Assembly (NCBI GenBank): GCA_905221605.1
Contig: CAJNDS010000125.1
Span: 1-64,000 of the forward strand
Direction of reading: 5' to 3'
DNA length: 64,000 bases
Source of the DNA: Symbiodinium natans
Taxonomy: Eukaryota > Sar > Dinophyceae > Suessiales > Symbiodiniaceae
The position numbers were made by a program, and so were the translations under genes. Below, piece after piece: positions 29,502 through 41,500 of this stretch (positions are counted from its first letter, which is position 1; each line of letters starts with the position of its first letter). The notes under the pieces are model-generated. The model did no database searches, was not told the DNA's origin, and saw only the letters and a program-made list of their open reading frames with translations.

Positions 29502-32500
29502 ACGCTGCTTGCGCTGTTCATCTTCCGCCCTGCTGATGCTCTTTTCCGTCTAGTCACGGAAACGTGAAGCCAACGTCATCAAGTTGTAACTGCTGGACTC
29601 TGCTCAAAGATGCTGCTCCGCGAGTTGTAAACAAGGTTCCCCTGCAGCTGATGCTGAGGATTTGGCTTTTGCCTTTGGTTTCGGCAAGCGGATGATGTCG
29701 AAATCTTTCCGAAAAAAGCCCAAGAGGGTGCCAACTTTGGAAGTGCCAGTGGCCCTGGTTCTAGCGAGATGCCGAAGGACACTGAGTCCATCCCTCTAGG
29801 AGAACCCTAAACCCTAATCCCCAGTCCCCCCCGGCCCCGAAAGCCCCCCCCTAACGTGCACCTCGAGGCTTGGACCTGCTGGGCGAAGGAGGCGTCGAGC
29901 TGACTTTGTACCTCAGGCAGGGCCCCGACAAAAAGAATATGAAAGAACTCCAAGCCCTGGAAAAACTTTAGGGTATGGGGGTTTAGGGTTTAAGGCTTAG
30001 GGTTGAGGGCTTAGGGTTTACGCCCTGGACCCTAAACCCGAAACCCTCTCTTACTACGCTCTTTCAAACACCAACCCAGTCAAAGCCCACCAGCCACTCT
30101 TATAAGACACCTTCACCCCCACCCAAAAACCCTTAAAACCTCAGCCTTGAAAACGTTCCCTGAAAAAGAAATTTCGCGACAACTTGAAAAAGGTAAAAGC
30201 CCTGAACACCCAAAGCCCAAACCCCAGACTTGGGGTATTAGGGTTTAGGGTTAGAGGTTTAGGGTTTAGGGTTCAGGGTTCATGGTTTAAGTAGATTCGA
30301 GGGCCTGTGGTGCAGAGGTGGGACGGGCTGTCGCCCACAACGGAGCACGCTGCCCCTTAGGGATTTAGGGAGAGAGCGCTTACGGTTTGGGGTTGGGGTT
30401 CCTTACCCAAAATGTTGTCGCGCCCGTAGAGCCAAACACACACGCCAACATGCTTGTCTGGGGCTTCGATGCGCGCAAAGACCCAAAAAAAAAACAACAA
30501 TCGTTCTAAGGAGCCCTAAACCCAAAACCCCTAAATTACTATGGGGTCTATGCCCTAAACCCTAAGCCCTCTATCCAAAAACCCTAAGCACTAACCCTAC
30601 CTGGCTACTCCGGGGATTTCAGACGCAAACTTTAGAATTGCCTAAGACCCTTAAAACCTTAAAGCCCACAACACTAAGCCCTAAACTCCGAAACCGAAAC
30701 CGCCGGGTTTAGGGTTTAGGGTTTAGGGTTTAGGGTTTAAGGTTTAGGGTTTAGGGTTTACCTAGACCCTAAACCCAAAACGCTGCAGCCATACATCCCA
30801 AAATCCAGCACAGAAAGGCTCACAGCTCCAGCAACCCTCGGCCCTAGACCCTCAACCCTCAACCCCAAACCCCAAACCCCAAACCCCGAACCCTAAACCC
30901 TAAACCCTAAACCCTCAACCCTCAACCCTAAACCCTAAACTCTAAACCCTAAACCCTAAACCGCACCCGCAGTCTGCCCAAAGTGCTGTATCTGGTATCT
31001 TGCCGCCAGAGTAGGGGTCACCCCAAGTCCTGGGCAAGCAGGCTTTTTGGAGTTCCAAGTTCGTGTAGGGTCTAGGGTTTAGGGTTTATGGCTTAGGGCT
31101 TAAGGCTTTGGGCTTTGGGCTTTGGGCTTTGGGCTTTGGGCTTAGGGCTTAGGGTTTAGGGTCCGCCGACCCTGGTGGCGTGTTGGATGGGAAAAGGAGG
31201 TGAAAACCTCCCTCTTTCCTCCTTACCCCCCAAAACCGGGGGGGGGGGGTTGGGGCGGGGTACCCCGCCAGCGTTGTACCCACTGCCTTGGGCGCTGCAG
31301 GGGGTTCTGGCACAGCCTCCTCCGTGGTCACAATCTCCATGTCGTTGGACAAAGCATCCGGGGTCGCTGGTCCCGGTACGGTCTCGGCTTCCATGGTGAT
31401 GTCCGGTCCAAGGGCGTGGACCGCGAACCCTCTCCCCTGGCGAGGTCCAATCTCGAGCTCCAATGGCTCGTCCATCGCCTGCTTCCAAGTATTCCAGTCG
31501 ACATGGACCTGTCGGACTGGCACCCGATCGGATTGCGCTATGCCATGAAGTTCCTCATGTTCTCGGCATGAGGCTCCGACATCAGGTGGGACTCTGCTGC
31601 CCGTTTCTGACAGACCAGACAACAAGGGTCGTTGGTCTCGTTGTTCACGAGCGCCTTTTCCGAAAAAAAACCCTCTACCCCCCCCTTCCCCCCCCCTACC
31701 CCCCCCCCCCTCCCCCCCCCCCCCCGCCTCCCCCCCCCCCCCCTTACCCCCCCCCTTACCCCCCCCCTTACCCCCCCCCCCCCTTGGCCTGAGCCGGAGG
31801 GGAGGCTCTTAAATTTAGGGTTTAGAGTTTAGGGTCTTAGGGTCTTAGGGTCTTAGGGGTCTCGGGGTTTGAGGGAAAACCTAAACCCTCAAACGTGTTT
31901 GTTCTTAGGGTTTGGGGTTGAGGGTTTCACGAACTATTGGGGGTTCAGGGTCTTTCGGGTCTTGAGGGGTTGAGGGTTTTGGGCCTAGGGTTCAGGATTC
32001 AAGGCTAAGGTTTTGGGCTTAGGGTTTTAGGGTTTAGGGTTTAGGGTTTAGGGTTTAGGGTTTGGCGTATGGAGCTTGGGAATTGTGGCTTGGGGACTTA
32101 TAGGGACTACTTGCAGGTTCATGGGTACTTGGAACCCCAATTACAAGTCTACTTCGAACCTGCTTAGTGGACTTAAGGGGGGGGGGGTTATACGTGCAGT
32201 TGTAATTGGGGTTAGAAGAACCCTAAACCCTAAACCCTAAACCCTAAACCCAGCTGTAATTGGGGTTGGAAGTGCCCTGAGGGTCGTGGGGGTGTGGGGG
32301 TTGTTAACTTCACGGGTTTGCTTCATCCCCTCCCTGCGATTAGGGTTTAGGGTTTAGGGCTTAGGGTTACAAATGTTCCCCCGCCCCATCTACTGTAAGA
32401 TGCCACAGGGAATACCCTAAACCCTAAACCATAAACCCTCAACCCTAAACCCTCAACCCTATGTTTCTTGATTCGAGGGTTGGGGGGTTTGGCTTTCAGC

Positions 32501-35500
32501 AGAAATGGGGATCATTGTTGTCTTGGCGGGGTTGAGGGTTCTTAGCATGGGAGGGGGGAGGGGGGCTTTAGGGTTCAGGGTCTAGGGTTTAGAGTGTGGG
32601 GCTTAGGGTTTAGGGTTTAGGGGCATTGCTGTGAGCAAACTTCTGGGCCTTCTTTGGGGACCCTACATAATCATCACGCTCCGTATTCTTGCGCTAACAA
32701 GGACCATCATTTCGAGGAGCCTCCCAAGCAGTGTCAGGATGAGACCAAGTCGCACCACCTTGCCGTTCTCCAGGATCGCCGCGAAGGCGGCCACGGACCC
32801 TGCAGGAATTGTGCAGCTTGCGGGTTTAGGGTTTAGGGTTTAGGGTTTAGGGTTTAGGGTTTAGGGTTTAGGGTTTAGGGTTTAGGGTTTAGGGCTTAGG
32901 GTTTAGGGTTTAGGGTTGTAGCTTTCAAAGGCACGGCGCAAGGTATAGGGTTTGTGGGCGTCAGGAAAGACAAGCTACCGCTATCGCAAAAATCTTGCGT
33001 GCGCGCAAGTCCAAGCAAACAGCCCTCGGCATCCCTCGCTGCAAGCGACTCCAAGTTTCCTCTCCCCGAGGCTACCCAGAAAGCCCAACACCCCTTTAAT
33101 TCAGGAATCTGACTGAAATATCCTGAAATGATATAGGGATCCTTTATAAGGTCTATTCCTTGTTTCAGGGGCCTTCGGCTCTTTGGGTATGTGAGGCCTC
33201 GAGTTTTGCAGGTGCTGTATGACAGTACAAGGAGGGGCCCCCTTACTATACTAACTGTATTTAAGGGACCTATAACCTAATCTAGGGATCCTTATAACAC
33301 AATTTAGGGCTCCTATAACTCTACTTATAACTAGGGGGGGGACCTAATCTCAATTTAGGGCTCTTATAACTCTACTTATAACTCGGGGGGCCCCTCGGGG
33401 TCTCTTGTGTATGGCCTTGGGGGGTTGGGCTTGGCAGGGGTCCAGGAGACCCTAAATCCTAAATCCTAAACCCTAAACCCATCCCAAACCCTAAGCGCTT
33501 AGCCCTAAACCCTAAACCCTAAACCCTAAACCCCAAAACCCTAAGCCCTAAGCCCTTAACCCTTGAACATCGTCGCGACAGTGTCGGCCTGTGATGTTTG
33601 CCACATCCTCGAGCTGCTGCTGGACGTGACTGCCTGCAAGTTGCTACTGCAGTTGAGGAGCCTATGAATCTGAACCGTTGATTTCGTCCCTAAACCCTAA
33701 ACTTTGACTTGTTTAAAGGCATCCTTATGCCCTTGAACGCGCTAAGAAAAGGCGTTGTTTATTTTGGGTCTTGGGCGTTAGAGGGACTGAAGGGTGTAGG
33801 GTTCAGGGTTTGGGGGCACCAGGTCCCAGGCGGAACACAGAAACCCCACATGCTGAGGGCTTGTCTAAAACGGCTTTGGTGAGGATGCATGGTTCCTGCA
33901 GACATGGGTGAGTGAGTACATGGGGTGTCTATGTTGCCGTATCCTGGCAACAAAAGCCCTACGAGAGTACTTTCGCATCCTCTCAACTTGGCTTTCAAGA
34001 TGCTAGTCTGGGTGGGCTATGGGTATCTTGGTATCCCAGTAAAAAAAATCACAATAGGTAAGAAGGGTACCCTTTTTGCGGCTGGTTGCGTTTATAAGGG
34101 AACCCAGAACCCCAAACCCTAAACCCTAAACCCCAAACCCCAAACCCTAAACCCTAAACAAAAGGGCACCACTAGGGCTACCAAGTCATTTGGCCTAGGC
34201 CCCTCCCACATGCCAGCCCACCCTAAACCCTAAACACTTGCCTAGAAGGCCTCTCTCTAAGGGTAGTTACATGGTCCCTTAGCATGGGCCCTTAAAGGGG
34301 TACCCCTCATAAACTCCATATGCCCTATACGAATCCCATACATCAGAGCCCTTTAAAGGAGGCTGGGGACCATGTCAATGGCCCATGAAGCTCCCTTACA
34401 GCTAAACCCGAAACCCTAAACGCCCCATAAAGCTTGGACGCCTCAAAGCCCTCAGCACCCTAAGTAAAGCCCTCGAAGACACACACGCACGCACACCCTA
34501 AACCCTAAACCCTAAACCCACAACCCTAAACCCCAAACCCTAAACCCCAAACCCTAAACCCTAAACCCCAAACCCTGAACCCCAAACCCCTGAAAACCAA
34601 ACACGCAAATCCCAGGAGGAAGAAGCTAAACCCAAGCCAGGGAGCTGTCGCCCCCGGAAAGTTCGTTACCCCAGGTGACGACGCTGCCATCTCCTTGCCG
34701 TCCCCAGCTTCATCCAGTGGCATGCACGGACAGTACGGACGGAGGGTTTAGGGTTTAGGGTTTAGGGTTTAGGGTTTAGGGTTTAGGGTTTAGGGTTTAG
34801 GGTTTAGGGTTTAGGGTTTAGGGTTTAGGGTTTAGGGTTTAGGGGTGAGGGTTTAGGGTTTAGGGTTTAGGGTTTAGGGTTTAGGGTTTAGGGTGTAGTG
34901 GGTTTAGGGTTTAGGGTTTAGGGTTTAGGGTTTAGGGTTTAGGGTTTAGGGTTTAGGGTTTAGGGTTTAGGGGTTAGGGGTTAGGGGTTAGGGGTTGGGG
35001 TTTAGGCTTTGGGTTTAGAGTTCAGGGTTTCGGGTTGAGGGTTTAGGGGTTGAGGAAGCACCATAACAGAATGCCTCTGACATCAACTTGTCCTCAAAAA
35101 CATCATTAGAACAGCTAAGTCTCATGTACATCTCAAGTACCCAAAGAGGACTTTAAAAACTAAAACTTACCAGTCTCTATCCTGACCTTCACAGCGTCTG
35201 CGCCATGGCACAGCAAACCTCAACCCTACTTGGAGGTTCAAGGTACTTATTAACCAAGTACAACTGTACTTTTAGCCCACTTATGCGCCCTTCAAGTGCC
35301 CTAATATGTGTATAAGTACAGTTGTAAGTACAGTTATAATTGGGGTTGTATAGAAACCCCGTGTTAAATCTATTCATCCGTCCCAGGGTTATATTTTTAT
35401 TTTCTTGATTGTCGTTTTACAGGGTTTGGGGGAAGAACCAACAATTTGGAACCGACGTTCCCGTGAGCGGGCTGGGTTTACGTTGATTTGTAGTACAAGC

Positions 35501-38500
35501 TTGGTACTGGAACCGACGTTCCTGTGAGCCGGCTGGGTTTTCGTTGATTTGTAGTACAAGCTTAGTACTGGAACCGACGTTCCCGTGAGCCTGCTGGGTT
35601 TTCGTTGATTGGTAGTACAAGCTTAGTACTGGAACCGACGTTCCCGCGAGCCGGCTGGTTTTTCATTGGTTCGTAGTACAGGCATAATACAGAAACCGGC
35701 TGCGTTTCGTTGATTTGTAGTACAAGCGTAGTACTGGAACCGACGTTCCCATGAGCAGGCTGGGTTTTCATTGTTTTCATGTATTTGTAGTACAAGCTTA
35801 GTACTGGAATATCGCCTGCCCGCCCCGATGTTACAAAGATACATGTTATGTTCTTGATTATCGTTTTACGAGTCAGAAGCACTGCCCCAAACGCTTCGGG
35901 CAATTCCTTTCTTAAATCGACTGCGCGGGGTTGTTATACAGCCCCAATTGGTTAATAAATACCATGAACCTCCAAGTACCTCCCCCCCTCCACTGTCCGC
36001 GAATCGCGGCAAAGGCAGCCTCTGTCGCCGCGATGCTGCGGACATCCTCGGGAGGCTGTATAACCCCTTATATACATCCCTACGCCATACAACCCAAGGG
36101 CCTGTACTTCAGAAGCCTTTACAGAAGGTAAGGGACCACATTAACGGACCATGTACCCTAAACCCTAAACCCTAAACCCTAAACCCTAAACCCTAAACCC
36201 TAAACCCTAAACCCTAAACCCTAAACCCTAACCCCCTCCAAGAATATGTGCTGCTCCAGGTTGAGGGCTCAAGGCTCATAGGGCTTAGGGCTCAGTTGAG
36301 CATTTAGGGCTCGCAAGGCTTAGGATTTATAGAACTGCAGAACCCATAACCAAGAGTCGGGTACTGGAAACTCAGACAAACTTTTACCCCCTTCAAGCCA
36401 CCCATGGTTGAGCGTTGCACTGGTAAGATCCTAAACCCTAAGCCCTAAACCCTAAACCCTTAACCCTAAATCCTGAACTCAAAACCAACACAAAAAGCAA
36501 GTGCGCCTTGAGTTGCTCCTGGACCGCAGTGGAATCGCCGCCAGCGCGCTCGCAGCCCCAGGTGACCTCGAGAGGAAGACTTACTTGTCGGTGCTTCATT
36601 AGGGGGGGGGGGGGGGGTGTCAGGGTTTTAGGTTTAGGGTTTAGGGTTTAGGGTTTTAGGGTTTCGGGTTTCGGGTTTAGGGTTTAGGGTTTAGGGTTTA
36701 GGGTTTAGGGCTTTGGGTTTAGGGTTTAGGGCTTAGGGTTTAGGGTTTAGGGTTTAGGGTTTAGGGTTTATGGTTTATGGTTTAGCTTTCTACTTTGCTC
36801 GATTGCGAAGCTGCTCTAGCGGGGCTGAAGGGGAAGGGCTGAGGGCCCAGATGATATCGCGACTAGGCTTCCGGAGCAATTTCAACGGTATCGTACAGTA
36901 TCGAACACAACCCTAAACCCTAAACCCTAAACCCTAAACCCGAAACCCTAAACCCTAAACCCTAGACCCTAGACCCTAAACCCTAAACCCTAAACCCACT
37001 TTTGCTTAGGGCTTTGAGGGTTAGGCTTGCTATGTTGGGAGGTTTTGACTCTGTGGCCGCACTCTGAAGCCCCTCTAGCCCTCGACCCTATGAAGATGTT
37101 AGCTTGTGGAAGATTCTGCAGTTGACGGCGTTCAGTCAACCTCAACCCTAAACCCTAAACCCTAAACCCCAAACCCTAAACCCTCAACCCAAAACCCTAA
37201 ACCTAAACCCCAAGCCCTAAACCCCAAACCCCAAACCCCAAGCTCCTAAACCCCAAACCCAGGTTTAGAGCACGTGGTACCCTAAACCCTAAACCCTAAC
37301 CCCTACACCCTAACCCCTAAACCCTAAACCCTAAACCCTTTACCCTTTACCCTAAACCCTAAACCCTCAACCCTAAACCCTAAACCCTAGGGCTGATGCC
37401 ACTAAGCGTCGACGCCGCCATCGGCCAGGATGGCCGCAAAGGCGTAGTCCGATCCCTGAATCCTTGGGTTTAGGGTTTAGGGTTTAGGGCTTAGGGCTTA
37501 GGGCTTAGGGCTTAGGGCTTAGGGCTTAGGGCTTAGGGCTTAGGGCTTAGGGCTTAGCGCTAGGGTTTAGGATTTTCTTGGAAGTTCATGGTGCTTGGTT
37601 AATATGTACCCTGAACCTCCAAGTTGTCATCTCACGAGTCTGAGGGCTGGGTTTAGGGGTTTAGGGGTTTAGCGGTTTAGGGGTTGGTTAGGGTTTAGGG
37701 TTTAGGGCCTAGCGTTTAGGGTGGTTTTGCTTTAGGGTTTGTGGTCTGGCGATTACGGCTGAGGTCAGCCCCTCAAATTGCCGCCCTTTATTCAAATGAC
37801 ATTTGCCAAAAAAAATAGGGTACCCACAACATACCCTCTAATCCTGATTGTCGGAACCCCTAAAACGGCCGCACCACACCCGAAACCCTAAACCCTAAAC
37901 CCCAAACCCTAAACCCCAAACCCTAAACCCTAAACCCTAAACCCTCAACCCTAAACCCCAAACCCTAAACCCCAAACCCTAAACCCTAAACCCCAAACCC
38001 TAAACCCCAAACCCTAAACCCTAAACCCCAAACCCTAAACCCTAAACCCTGCATTACGCGCAGAGCAGGCGCTGGACCACCCCTTGGAGGCGAGGTCTCA
38101 CCTGAGCTCAGGGGACTGCGCCCTGGACACCTCCTAAGGTTTGTGGGCTTGGGTGGGCTCAGGGTTCAGGGTTCAGGGTTCAGGGTTCAGGGTTCAGGGT
38201 TTAGGGTTTAGGGTTTAGGGTTTAGGGTTTAGGATTTAGGGTTTAGGGTTTAGGGTTTAGGGTTTAGGGTTTAGGGTTTAGGGTTTAGGGCTGAGGGTTT
38301 TTCACTGCGAAATGAAACCTCTTGGGGGCATGTAGGGACCACAGTCGGAGTATACTAAGCACACACTTACGGAGCAACCTCAGAGAGGTACAGGTTTGGA
38401 TCAGCGGGTTCGGAAGTGTGAGGGCTATGAGATGAGGTTTACGGTTTTGGGTTCGAAGCATACGATTCCCAAACCCTCAAAACCCTAAAAACCCTAAAAA

Positions 38501-41500
38501 CCCTAAAAACCCTAAACACCCTAAACCCTAAACCCTAAACTTCCGACACAAGTGTGGTCGATGTTCGGGCGGGCAGCCAACCGAGCATCGCCACCAGCCG
38601 TTCTGTCGCCCCAGGCGACAACAGTGCCTCGAGGCACTAGGTTGCAGGGCTTAGGTTCTTGGGCTTAGGGCTTAGGGCTTAGGGCTTAGGGCTTAGGGCT
38701 CAGGGCTTAGGGCTTAGGGCTTAGGGCTTAGGGCTTAGGGCTTAGGGTTTAGGGTTTGGCGTTTAGAGTTTAGGGCTTAGGGTTTAGGGTTTAGGGTTTA
38801 GGGTTTAGGGTTTAGGGTTTAGGGTTTAAGGTTTAGGGTTTGGGTCTTAGGGTTTAGAGCTTGGGGAACTTTCGAGTTTACGTGTGAAGGGCCCACACAG
38901 TGTAACCCTGTGTGCCTTGCATGGCCTTTCTAGACGAGAGGTACCAAGCCCGAAGCCCTAAACCCTAGAGCCCACCCACAAACTCCCTCAGTCTGTCCAT
39001 TCTCCAACCATGGGTCCTCAAGGTTTGGGGGGTTTAGGGTTTAGGGTTTAGGGTTTCGGGTTTAGGGTTTAGGGTTTAGGGTTTAGGGTTTAGGGTTTAG
39101 GGTTTAGGGTTTAGAGTTTCGGGTTTCGGGTTTCGGGTTTAGGGCTTAGGGTTTCTGACTTAGGGCTTGCGGTTAAGGATGTTTATGTTAAGGGCTAAGC
39201 CCCAACTACAGCAAAAACAAGCGGAAACCATGCCCCGAACTCTTTTTTCGGCTAGCCCTTCGAAGGCCAGCTCCAACCCCCACACCCCCGAAACCCCCTA
39301 CACCCACAGGTAGGGCTTGGGGTTTCAGGTTCAGGGTTCAGGGTTCAGGGTTCAGGGTTCAGGGTTCAGGGTTCAGGGTTCAGGGTTCAGGGTTCAGGGT
39401 TTAGGGTTTAGGGTTTAGGGTTTAGGGTTTAGGGTTTAGGGTTTAGGGTTTAGGGTTTAGGGTTTAGGGTTTAGGGTTTAGGGCTTAGGCTTTACGCTTT
39501 AGGCTTTAGGCTTTGGGGTATAAGCCGGTTGGAACTACTTATGATAGCCAGGAACCTCTAAGTAACCCCCCCAAAAAAAGAAACAACAACAAAAACTGTA
39601 AACCCAAAACCCAAAACCCGAAACCCAAAACCCTAAACCCTAAACCCTAAAAGGTAAGGTTTTGGGGGAGCTCCTTGGCTCTGAAAGCCGGGACGCCATC
39701 TTCTTTCAGCGCCGCGAACGCCCGAGAGGTCGCGTGGAGGGACTTGACGCCTTGCCTGAGACCAGCTTAGGGTTTAGGGTTTAGGGTTTAGGGTTTAGGG
39801 TTTAGGGTTCAGGGTTCAGGGTTTAGGGTTTAGGGCTTAGGGCTTAGGGTTTAGGGTTGGTTTAGGGTTTAGGGACTAGGTTTTAGGGTTTAGGGTTTAG
39901 GATTTTCTGAGCCGACGCTAGGGTTTAGGGGGTTCAGGGTTTACGGGTTAGGGCTTAGGGTTGTTGGGTTTGGGGTTTGGGGGTTTTGGGTTTTGGGTTT
40001 TGGGTTTGGGGTTTGGGGTTTAGGGTTTAGGGTTTAGTAATAGGGTTCGGGCCTAGGCTGTAGGGTCGAGGGTTCAGGGTTGAGAAGGGTTTTGGGTTTG
40101 AAGCTCGATTTTAGAGTGACTTAACCCCATCTTCAAACAGGAATTGCAGTGAAGCGTTTAGGGTGTGAGGGCTAGATCCCAAAAGAGCTGCCCCTTCCTG
40201 AAAAAAGAAACATCCAAAGCCCCAAGCCCTAAACCCTAAACCCTATATCCCACAACCCCAAGCCCTAAACACGCCAAAACGCCCCAAACCCTAAACCCTG
40301 AAGCCCGCCCCACACCCGAAACCCTCCTAAGGCCTCCGAACACCTCAACCCTAAACTCTCGAGCCCGCCACCAGCTGCAAAGCCCCAAACCCAAAACTCC
40401 ACACACACACACACACACACACACCAAGAAAAAAAAAAACAAAAAAACGAACCCCCCCCCCCCAAAAAAAAAAAAAAAATAAAACATAATAACACACACA
40501 CACACAAAAGAATAAATAAAACAAGAAACCCTAAAACCCCCCGCAACCCCTTAAAGCCACTGCCCGCCGCGCCGCAGCTCCTTGTCCGACCGTCCCCAGG
40601 GACAGTGGCCGCCGAACTCGGGTCCGCCCCAGGCTTGAACCTGGGCTTTTTTCGTAGGTTTTTGAGGGTTTTTGGTTTTTTTCTCTAGGGTTTTTAAGGT
40701 TAGGGTTTGGGGTTTGAACCTGGGCTTTTTTCCTAGGTTTTTAGGGTTTTAGGGTTTTTTTTTCTCTAGGGTTTTTTAAGGTTTAGGGTTTTAGGGTGTA
40801 TCGTCTAGGCTTGAACCTGGGGTTTGCTCTCTGGGTTTTGTAAGGGTTTTTTGGTGTATCGTCTAGGCTTGAACCTGGGTTTGTTCCTCTTTAGGGTTTA
40901 GGGTTTAGGGTTTTAGGCTTTTTCGGGATTTAGGGTTTCGGGTTTCAGGGTTTCGGGGTTTCGGGGTTCACAGGGTTTAGGGGGTTCATAGGGTTCATAG
41001 GTCATAGGGTGCAGGGCATAGGGTGCTTATAGCGTTTTTTACTCTTTTTTCTTTTTCTATTTTCTGTGGTCCGTGGAGTTTGTGGGGCTCAGCGGGCTTG
41101 AGTTTGAGGTTCGAGTTCCGGGTTTCGGGTTTCGGGTTTAGGGTTTAGGGTTTCGGGTCTAGGGTTTCAGGGTTTAGGGTTTAGGGTGGAATTTACGGGC
41201 CACTCTGCGTTGCTAGCCAGGCCGCTGTGCCATCGCAAAGCACGGCCGCGAAGGCGTAGTCTGTGGCCACGACGTCCCTGGCCAGGAGCGGGCTTGCTAA
41301 ACCCTGAAACCTAACCCCGAAAAACACAAACTAAAATTCAAACTCTTTAGGGTTTAGGGTTTAGGGTTTAGGGTTTAGGGTTTAGGGTTTAGGGTTTAGG
41401 GTTTAGGGTTTAGGGTTTAGGGTTTAGGGTTTAGGGTTTCGGGTTTCGGGTTTAGGGTTTAGGGTTTAGGGTTTAGGGTTTAGGGTTTAGGGTTTAGGGT

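Noticed and set aside
31463-31832. Proline-rich protein on the plus strand
   Set aside because: Arises from the C-rich low-complexity run joined to the antisense of the zinc-finger-like fragment.
33571-33667. Plus-strand exon ending in a stop (CHILELLLDVTACKLLLQL)
   Set aside because: The minus strand at the same place gives a VWG-repeat junction with a good acceptor and fits the gene order.
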